Of a stretch of 39,523 nucleotides of DNA, positions 1-6,927 are shown in pieces. The position numbers and the translations under genes are program-made. Each line of letters starts with the position of its first letter. Position 1 is the stretch's first letter. The stretch is from Candidatus Poseidonia sp. GTDB lineage: Archaea; Thermoplasmatota; Poseidoniia; Poseidoniales; Poseidoniaceae. Where the stretch lies: positions 1 to 39,523 of the forward strand of contig JALRLQ010000005.1 in NCBI GenBank assembly GCA_023254365.1, written 5' to 3'. The notes below the pieces were generated by a model. That model worked only from the letters and a program-made list of their open reading frames with translations, was not told where the DNA came from and made no database searches.

Positions 1-2250
1 ACGGGTTTCTTTGGTCAACGATGCGTAAAACACATCAAGGAGGAAAATTTCACTTTGCTCTGAACCCGGCAGATTAAATTTGCCGGGGTCCGTCAGCAAA
101 TCCCAGAACGACGTATCAACGTTGATGCTTTGATTGAAAAACACGTCTGCAGTTGCTTTCACATCCTCGCATGCCTCTTGCTCCAGGCAGGGCACAAGTT
201 GGAAAAGTTCGTTGACCTGTTCACCTGAAACGGTGACCTGTACCCCAGATGCTTTCATCAAAAAGACCACCGAAACGGCTGTTGTGTTTTGTACCGAGTT
301 GAGCGATGCTTCCAAAGAATCAATTTTCTTGAGCAATTCCACGGGGTCGTCGTTGGTGTTATCCTCGTCGTTGAAGTCACCGCTGACGTTTGCATTCACG
401 AGAATCATTCCGACTTGGCCAGCCTCAAACTCGCTGCTGTATTGTTTCATCTTCACGACGGGAGACTCCCCTTCAGGCGCCATACCAAGCAAGTCAATGT
501 TCTCCTCAACGTTGGCTTGACCAACGGTTGCTGAGAGCAAGATGAGCAACAAGAACACGCCGATGACCGGTTTGTTGTGGCGAACGGGTACGTCCACCAA
601 CACATCAAACGCCTTCAACGGAGGGTGCTTTGGTTTTCGAAGGTCGAGGATGAGCGTGAGGTTCGGCACCATGAACATGGTGAGGATATACACGATGACG
701 ATGCCGCCTGAAAGCGCAATTCCAACGGTTTGGATGGGCGCCATCGGCGTGAACACCAGCGAAATGAATCCGATGACCGTGGTAACGGCTGAGAGGAACA
801 CGGCTTTCCCAGTTGAGGAGAGAGAGGCCCGCATTTTTTCTGATTTTGAACCCGATTCTTCCGCGTACCGATTGGTGATGTGCAACCCATACGATACGCC
901 AAGCGCCAATAAGATCGGTCCAACGATGATGACCGTCATGGTCACCTCATAGTTGGTGGCTCCTATTAGGCCTAATGTCCAAAACACAGCACACAACGTC
1001 GGCAATCCTGCGATAACAACCACCTTGAATCCTTGGAGTGGGCGCATGCCCGTGATACCTGCTTGTAGCAAATCCGAGTGAAAGACGAACAGACCAATGG
1101 CGACAAGAACAACGGCCATGGGGAAAATTTCCCAGAACAAGCGGAAGGAAAATTCCGTCACGGCGTTGGTGATAGGAACCGGCCCGGTAAGAATCATGCT
1201 CAGTCCGAGATCTTCCCAATCGCACATGCCTTCGGACTCAATAGGGTCGCCGTTGGCGTCAAAACGACAAGCACGCTCGAGAGACGAAATGGCGTCAAGA
1301 ACTTCCTGTGTATCGGCAATGATGTCTTTGGCAGGCCGGTTTTCTGTCACGGCAACGGCCATAATGGCCCGGTCAAGTAAACCATCTGGCTCACCGTCTT
1401 CTCCCCCTTCGATGTCTCTGGCCAATTTGTTCAACCCAGATGTTGGTTGACCGTTTTGGTCATACATTTCACCAATGACAAGGTCGATGGTGGTTTGGCT
1501 TGGTATCTCATACGAACCGCCAAAACGGTCGTCGGTTTGAGCCGCTACATCGTTGAGGTTTTCAGCCAGCTCACGAGAGGGGCAATCATCCGTGGGGTCG
1601 CTGGAACAACCGAGTTCACCCACTTCGGTGATGATCGCTTCGCGGATGCGAGGCGCACTGGAATTCACTTCCTTCAACACCGTTGAAAGGGAGAGAATGT
1701 AGATGACGTCATCGGATTCATCGGAGAGATAGGGATTGAGTATGTTTTCCACGTAACTGATTTCTTGGAGAATGCGCTGGTCAGTGATGTTGTATTTCGA
1801 TGATTCAATGTAGACCACCATCACGTTCGTCGACCAGTCTTCCTCAACCTTTCCAATCAACTCAGCCACTTGACTGCCGTCCGGAAGGTACACTTCGAGA
1901 TCCCCGTTGACGTTCAAGGCAGGATTGTCCAGGTCGTCATCAAATCGAGTATCATCGAGAAAGCCCGATTGGGTCACGAAGTACACCGTGAGCAACAAGA
2001 ACACCATAATGGTCGGAATTGGAAATTTTGTGATGGCGCCGGTAGCACCTGTCTTTTCCCACTCTCGCTTGAATCGCTTTGGTGCATCAAGGACTGCATC
2101 AAGCGTCTTCTTTGAATCAATGGTTTTCAACTGACTGGTTAACTGGTCACGCACGACTTTGCTGGTTTGTGCAACAGCATCCAAACGACGATTTCCCTTT
2201 GAGCCCCTGTCGGCTGTTGGGGCGGAGTCGGACTCGTCTGGCGAAGTCAA
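1..2250 (-). CDS. RND/MMPL-superfamily membrane transporter, 3' end outside window
   Basis: Reading the minus strand gives 750 uninterrupted codons that run off the window at base 1, so the C-terminus is missing. The protein has a charged cytoplasmic N-terminus of about 60 residues, a first membrane segment (IPTIMVFLLLTVYFV), an extracytoplasmic domain of about 260 residues, then a bundle of membrane helices (FPMAVVLVAIGLFVF; VVVIAGLPTLCAVFW; MTVIIVGPILLALGVSYGLH; AVFLSAVTTVIGFISLVF). A second large external domain begins after another helix (VIGVFLLLILLSATVG). This duplicated helix-loop-bundle plan, with GVSYGLH and the AVTTVIGFISL helix, is typical of RND/MMPL proteins that export lipids or hydrophobic compounds; the substrate cannot be read from sequence. 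The start is set by the in-frame stop just upstream: the first usable codon is TTG at 2250, preceded by AAGGTG at SD distance. Divergent from valS. Confidence 0.85.
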   Translation of the reverse strand, partial: MTSPDESDSAPTADRGSKGNRRLDAVAQTSKVVRDQLTSQLKTIDSKKTLDAVLDAPKRFKREWEKTGATGAITKFPIPTIMVFLLLTVYFVTQSGFLDDTRFDDDLDNPALNVNGDLEVYLPDGSQVAELIGKVEEDWSTNVMVVYIESSKYNITDQRILQEISYVENILNPYLSDESDDVIYILSLSTVLKEVNSSAPRIREAIITEVGELGCSSDPTDDCPSRELAENLNDVAAQTDDRFGGSYEIPSQTTIDLVIGEMYDQNGQPTSGLNKLARDIEGGEDGEPDGLLDRAIMAVAVTENRPAKDIIADTQEVLDAISSLERACRFDANGDPIESEGMCDWEDLGLSMILTGPVPITNAVTEFSFRLFWEIFPMAVVLVAIGLFVFHSDLLQAGITGMRPLQGFKVVVIAGLPTLCAVFWTLGLIGATNYEVTMTVIIVGPILLALGVSYGLHITNRYAEESGSKSEKMRASLSSTGKAVFLSAVTTVIGFISLVFTPMAPIQTVGIALSGGIVIVYILTMFMVPNLTLILDLRKPKHPPLKAFDVLVDVPVRHNKPVIGVFLLLILLSATVGQANVEENIDLLGMAPEGESPVVKMKQYSSEFEAGQVGMILVNANVSGDFNDEDNTNDDPVELLKKIDSLEASLNSVQNTTAVSVVFLMKASGVQVTVSGEQVNELFQLVPCLEQEACEDVKATADVFFNQSINVDTSFWDLLTDPGKFNLPGSEQSEIFLLDVFYASLTKETR

Positions 2251-2416
2251 GGGAGCACCTTGACATAGGCGACGTGTGAGCCCTTCAAAGCCTTACCTTT
2301 CGTCGGTGTGATGTCATGCCCGATTTGCGAGGATTTACGCCGACGGGTTGAAATGATGACCCACATCCCGCAGGTTGGACCCTCTTCATTGACCGAGGCG
2401 GGGCCAGGTGAGGCAC

Positions 2417-4909
2417 ATGCCAGCCCCAAAACTTCCCGAAAAACGATGGTCGATTGACCTCGAAAAGAGCATCCAAGAAGCCCATTACAGCGACGACGAC
2501 GCTTATTCAGGCCGGTATGCATTCAACCCAACAAGCGGCAAGGAACTGTTCGTCATCGACACACCTCCACCGTATCCATCGGGCACTTGGCACATCGGTG
2601 CGGTGGCCCAGTATTCGATGATCGATGTCCTCGCACGAAGTCAACGGCTGCTCGGAAAGGAGGTGTATTTCCCTTGGGGTGTTGACCGAAACGGCATCAA
2701 CATTGAGTTCACGGTCGAAAAAAACACCAAGCGGAAGATGAAAACCTACGACCGAGAGGAATTCCTCAATTTGTGCCGAACCACCATCGAGACCTACACA
2801 CAAGCCATGCGTGACACGGCCAAGCGAGTTGGGCTTTCCTGCGACTTCTCTCGAGAATACCTGACCGATGCACCCGATTACCGAAGCGTCACACAATCCA
2901 TTTTTGTTGAACTGTTCAAGAAAGGCGACATCATCGAGGACCTACGACCCAATATCTACGACCCTGTTGAGGGAACCACCATCGCCGACGCTGAAGTGGA
3001 ACGCCTGCCACGCAAAACCAAGTTGGTCGATGTTCGATGGACGTGCGAGGACGGAACCGAGTTGGTCATTTCCACCACCCGTCCCGAGATGATTTGTGCT
3101 TGCGGCGTCGTCGTCGTGCATCCTGACGATGAACGATACCGCCATCTCGTCGGCAAACGCGTTTCGCTTCCCATGCCGACGAGTGAACGTGCAGTCACCG
3201 TGGAGATTCAACAACACCCCTCGGTCAAATCCGACTTTGGTACGGGCGTGCTGATGGTCTGTTCCTTCGGTGACCAAAACGACGTGGCCGTTTTCAGAGA
3301 ACTCGGATTGACGCCCTTCCAAGCCATTGACCTTGAAGGCCGAATGACCAACGTTGCCGGTCCGCTTGCCGGCCTCACCGTTCTCGAGGCCCGGGCAAAG
3401 GCCATTGAGATGCTGGAAGCATCTGGACAACTGCTCCAAGCCGTCGAACGTGACCAGGATATCCCCGTGTCGGAACGTGGAAAAAACCCGGTCGAGATCA
3501 TCCTGCTCAAGGAATGGTATGTACGGCAGACGCACATCCAAGACCGTATGCGTGAACATATTGAGGACATCCAATTTCATCCAGTCCGAAATCGCCAATT
3601 CTTGTTGGACTGGATGGACAACATCAGCATTGACTGGCCTATCAGTCGTCGACGTTGGTACCACACCGAAATCCCAATTTGGTACAGTGAAGACCAACAG
3701 CGAGTCGTCGTACCTCCAGCAGGAACCTATGTTCAACCATGGAAGGATGCACCTCCACCCCAAAGCCGTGTTTTGGACCGAGAAACACGAGAAGATCTGG
3801 GGCCCTATGAGGACCTTCATAACGAATTGGGCACGCTCACCGGGGAAGAGAAAGTGTTCGACACATGGATGGATTCCTCCAATTCCAATCTCTTTGTCAG
3901 CGGCTACTTAAACCATCCAGAGGTGTTTGCCAATGCCTTCCCAACAGCCCTCCGCCCGCAAGGAAAGGAAATCGTTCGGACATGGCTGTACTATACCTTG
4001 CTGAAATCCACCTTGGTTTTGGACCAGCCCGGCTTCCAGCACGTGTGGATTGACGGGTTGGGCATGGACCCTTGGGGTCGTAAAATGAGCAAGTCACTGG
4101 GCAACGGCATTGATGCAGATTCCGTCCTCGAGTGCGGTGCTGGCGGCCGAACCGGTTCTTGGAATGTCAAGGGACCCAACGGTTCCATCAAACTCCAAGC
4201 GAACAAAATCGGCAGCGAGTGTTTCAGGTTGTGGAAGGCTTGCGATGCACAGGTTGGTGACGACTTCCAAATCAACCCGGAAGAAATTGAAAAGAAGTAC
4301 TTCGGCGTGCTTACGAAATTGTTCAATGTTGCCCGGTTTGCCTCGCAATTCGATGTTCCTGAGAACCTCGATACGCCACCAGCATCCCTTTCGGCAGAGG
4401 ACCGTTGGATTCTTGCAGAATTCCAATCGATGATGAACACCGTGGAGCAGGCATGGACGAACCTCGACATTTACACCGCCACGCAAGCCCTCAAGACCTT
4501 TGGAACGGGACTTCTCCCAAGCCATTATCTCGAAATGGTGAAATCACGCTTGTACGACGGAGACCAAGCCGCTTCGTGGACGCTTCATCGTGTGGTTCGG
4601 GATTTCATGGCAGCCTTCAGTCCGGTTTGTCCGTTCTTTACGCACCACATTTCCAGCACCGTTTATGGCCACTCATCCGTTGACATCGACGCCTTCCCAG
4701 TCCATCCGTTGCCATCGGTGGCCCCAGATACTGACGAAGGGCAACGCCTGTGTGGCTTATCCCACGCATTGCAGGAGTTCAACGGCGAGGTATGGGGAGC
4801 CAAGAAAGAAGCTGGTCTTTCCCTGAATCAACCGATTGAGGGCATGGTCCTGCCCGAGAGCTTAACCGAATTCAGTGAGATCCTTACTCGCATGCACCAA
4901 CTTGCTTGA
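2417..4909 (+). CDS. valS: Valyl-tRNA synthetase (archaeal type)
   Basis: Charges tRNA-Val with valine in the cytoplasm. Class I features are visible: an N-terminal nucleotide-binding motif in the form WHIGA near residue 58 (last His of HIGH replaced by Ala), the CP1 editing-domain signature STTRPE, PISRRRWYHTEIPIW, the valine-specific pocket region FDTWMDSS, and GRKMSKSLGN near residue 556, followed by the anticodon-binding helices (LTKLFNVARF onward). About 830 residues matches archaeal ValRS. ATG at 2417 is preferred because AGGTGA at 2406-2411 sits 5 bases before it; an in-frame GTG at 2408 lies inside that SD. About 20 extra residues rich in Gly and polar residues follow KMSKS before the conserved helical region. 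The stop abuts the convergent dinB stop at 4910. IleRS is the main alternative, but DTWMDSS favours ValRS. Confidence 0.95.
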   Translation: MPAPKLPEKRWSIDLEKSIQEAHYSDDDAYSGRYAFNPTSGKELFVIDTPPPYPSGTWHIGAVAQYSMIDVLARSQRLLGKEVYFPWGVDRNGINIEFTVEKNTKRKMKTYDREEFLNLCRTTIETYTQAMRDTAKRVGLSCDFSREYLTDAPDYRSVTQSIFVELFKKGDIIEDLRPNIYDPVEGTTIADAEVERLPRKTKLVDVRWTCEDGTELVISTTRPEMICACGVVVVHPDDERYRHLVGKRVSLPMPTSERAVTVEIQQHPSVKSDFGTGVLMVCSFGDQNDVAVFRELGLTPFQAIDLEGRMTNVAGPLAGLTVLEARAKAIEMLEASGQLLQAVERDQDIPVSERGKNPVEIILLKEWYVRQTHIQDRMREHIEDIQFHPVRNRQFLLDWMDNISIDWPISRRRWYHTEIPIWYSEDQQRVVVPPAGTYVQPWKDAPPPQSRVLDRETREDLGPYEDLHNELGTLTGEEKVFDTWMDSSNSNLFVSGYLNHPEVFANAFPTALRPQGKEIVRTWLYYTLLKSTLVLDQPGFQHVWIDGLGMDPWGRKMSKSLGNGIDADSVLECGAGGRTGSWNVKGPNGSIKLQANKIGSECFRLWKACDAQVGDDFQINPEEIEKKYFGVLTKLFNVARFASQFDVPENLDTPPASLSAEDRWILAEFQSMMNTVEQAWTNLDIYTATQALKTFGTGLLPSHYLEMVKSRLYDGDQAASWTLHRVVRDFMAAFSPVCPFFTHHISSTVYGHSSVDIDAFPVHPLPSVAPDTDEGQRLCGLSHALQEFNGEVWGAKKEAGLSLNQPIEGMVLPESLTEFSEILTRMHQLA

Positions 4910-6016
4910 TCATTCCTCTTCCACCGTCAACGTGGTTTGCTTGGAAGGGGGAACTTCGAGTTGACCCAAGCGAAAGCCGATCAAGCGCACGTGCTTGTTG
5001 GTATCGATGTTGGTAGCGAACAAATGCTGGGCAACTCGCCTGAACACAGAGGGGTCATCCATCGCCACGGGAATGCTCCTGCTGGCCGTATGGGTCTCAA
5101 ATCCAGTGTAGCGGATTTTGACTTCGGCCAGCCTTCCAGAAACGCCCAATGACGATGCGCGTTCCATCACGGTGTCCACCAAATCCACCAGGCGCTCAAG
5201 CACCAATTCGTGGTCGCTGCGATCACGGTCAAAGGTGTGTTCCTTCCCGATTGATTTCCGGCTTCGCAACGCGCTGATGACATCGCTGCTTTCGCCTTCA
5301 ACCACCGACATGAACCATCCTGCAAAACGGGCACCGGCGAGCCTCGCAAGGGAAAGTTCTCCCAAAGCCTGCAGTTCATCAGCCGTCGTGTACCCCCATT
5401 CTGCCAACTGCGTCGCTCGTTTGGGACCAATGCCGGGAATTTCGCGAAGTGAACGGCCCTCGAAAAACGGTTTGAGTTCATCGGGCATCACCCGAAACAC
5501 CCCATTTGGTTTGTTGACTTCACTGCTCATTTTGGCAACGATGCGGGTCGGGCCGATGCCAAACGAAGCTGTCAGGTTTAGCGATTCAAAAATTTCCTGC
5601 TGGAGGGTTTTCGCAAGCGCAAGGGCCCCGTCCCAGTCACCGTTGACGGCCTCGGTCACATCGAGGTACGCCTCATCGATACTCGCTTGTTCGAACAAGT
5701 TGGCTTTTCGACGCAAACACTTCATCACACGGCGGCTTGCACGGCTGTACAATCCCCGAGTCCCGCGAATGTAGATGGCCGGACCAAAAGGCGCAGCAGG
5801 GCATCGCCTCCATGCCTCGGAAATGGGCATTGCCGAACGGATACCGTAGGTTCTAGCCTCATAGTTGCAGGTGGAAACGATACCCCTGCCTCGTCCCTGC
5901 TTTGGGTCCGAGCCAATGATCAACGGAACGCTGTTGTCAAACCCGTGATGGAGCACTTCAACGGCGGCGAAAAACGCGTCGAGATCGCAATGGATGATGA
6001 TGCGTGAAGCGTTCAC
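4910..6016 (-). CDS. dinB: Y-family DNA polymerase IV (DinB)
   Basis: Translesion polymerase of about 368 residues, the usual size of Dpo4/DinB. The palm carries the first catalytic Asp in HCDLDAFF (D11), with a Phe at the steric-gate position, and SIDEAYLD (D114, E115), so the metal site looks intact. YEARTYGIRSAMP is the nucleotide-contacting finger motif, EIPGIGPKRATQLAEWG is the helix-hairpin-helix of the thumb, and a little-finger domain with IRYTGF follows. The C-terminus reads SKQTTLTVEEE, which has the QxxL half of a PCNA-binding box but no aromatic pair. GTG at 6016 is chosen because AGAGGT lies just upstream; an in-frame GTG at 6043 has no SD. Convergent with valS and divergent (125 bp) from the RecA-like gene, so those two may share a control region. 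Likely partner of the neighbouring RecA-like protein and PolB2-like polymerase by context only. Confidence 0.95.
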   Translation of the reverse strand: MNASRIIIHCDLDAFFAAVEVLHHGFDNSVPLIIGSDPKQGRGRGIVSTCNYEARTYGIRSAMPISEAWRRCPAAPFGPAIYIRGTRGLYSRASRRVMKCLRRKANLFEQASIDEAYLDVTEAVNGDWDGALALAKTLQQEIFESLNLTASFGIGPTRIVAKMSSEVNKPNGVFRVMPDELKPFFEGRSLREIPGIGPKRATQLAEWGYTTADELQALGELSLARLAGARFAGWFMSVVEGESSDVISALRSRKSIGKEHTFDRDRSDHELVLERLVDLVDTVMERASSLGVSGRLAEVKIRYTGFETHTASRSIPVAMDDPSVFRRVAQHLFATNIDTNKHVRLIGFRLGQLEVPPSKQTTLTVEEE

Positions 6017-6141
6017 GCCAACCTCTGCTTCTCCGCCCACCACGGAGGTTTTTCACCGTCAAGGGTGCTTGAACTTGATGCTGAATTCACTTCAAGCAAG
6101 GGGTCTGGAGAACGATAGAAGACCTCCCAGAGCGACCGTCC

Positions 6142-6927
6142 ATGATTGAAATGCATCGACACCTGGAACCAGCCGCTCTGCACCCTGTGCTCACGCCACC
6201 TCGAAACGGCATCGATGTAGGACTGGTTCAGCCACAACGTGGCCAATTGTACCATCTTGCCGGACCTGGTCGTGCTGGAAGCAGCATGCGCCCTGTAGCC
6301 GAGCACTGGATTGCCCGTGCCTTGGCCGAGGGCGAGGTGGTGCACTGGGTCGACGGAGCATGCAGAATCGACCCTTCTCGCTTGATTCCCGCACTCGATG
6401 CACTTGACGCTGATACGGAAGCCTGTCTTTCACGCCTTTACTTGAGTCGTGGATTTACCCTGCATCAACTCGACCGGCAGTTGGAGCGACTCCCCAAAGA
6501 ATTGGCCATCACGCGCTCACCTTTGGTGGTTGTCGATGGACTGTTGGCCATGCATGAAGACGACGCTGTTCGGCGTCTTGAATCACGGGTGTTGCTCCGC
6601 CGTCACATCGGCCTTTTGCAACACATCACTGCCCGATTGCACCTCGCCGTCATCGTCATCACGGAACGCCATGCAACATCCTCGCATCAACAGCGACTGA
6701 TACGCCACGTCCATCGAGCATCACACAACCATTTGTACGGGCACTGGCAAGGGCCACGCCGACGACGCAACCTCCACCTTTTTCACCCAAGAAGCGGGTT
6801 GCAAGGGATTTTTGCACCTCGGTTGGACGCAGCACAGGCGCGTTTTGCCATCCCCACGCCCCTCCTCAACAACCGGAAGAGCGCTCAATTGATTGGTTCG
6901 TTGCCGCTTCATCATGAGGAGACGTGA
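6142..6927 (+). CDS. RecA/RadA-superfamily protein with degenerate Walker A
   Basis: 261 residues. The order of elements matches RadA/RadB-type ATPases: RGQLYHLAGPGRAGSS at the P-loop (residues 33-48), EVVHWVDGACRIDPSRL where RadA has its YIDTEGxFRPERL strand, a FTLHQLDRQLERL helix, the Walker B strand SPLVVVDGLLAM (D132), and LAVIVITERHA where RadA has its VVVTNQ strand. The P-loop has no Lys: GPGRAGSS replaces GPxGxGKT/S, so ATP hydrolysis is doubtful. The C-terminal third is rich in Arg and His (HWQGPRRRRNLHLFHP), suggesting nucleic-acid contact. The first in-frame ATG after the upstream stop is at 6142. Divergent from dinB, and its 3' end overlaps the PolB2-like gene on the other strand by 62 bp. 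No family name can be fixed without a profile search; a RadB-like or ImuA-like accessory role is inference. Confidence 0.72.
   Translation: MIEMHRHLEPAALHPVLTPPRNGIDVGLVQPQRGQLYHLAGPGRAGSSMRPVAEHWIARALAEGEVVHWVDGACRIDPSRLIPALDALDADTEACLSRLYLSRGFTLHQLDRQLERLPKELAITRSPLVVVDGLLAMHEDDAVRRLESRVLLRRHIGLLQHITARLHLAVIVITERHATSSHQQRLIRHVHRASHNHLYGHWQGPRRRRNLHLFHPRSGLQGIFAPRLDAAQARFAIPTPLLNNRKSAQLIGSLPLHHEET

Noticed and set aside
2311..2457. Plus-strand 48-codon frame beginning MSCPICEDLRRR
   Set aside because: The CPIC start is tempting, but the rest is low-complexity, it overlaps the valS start out of frame by 41 bases, and no second Cys pair follows.
2942..3820. Long minus-strand frame (292 codons) inside valS
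   Set aside because: Fully antisense to an intact synthetase with clear motifs; its translation has no recognisable pattern.
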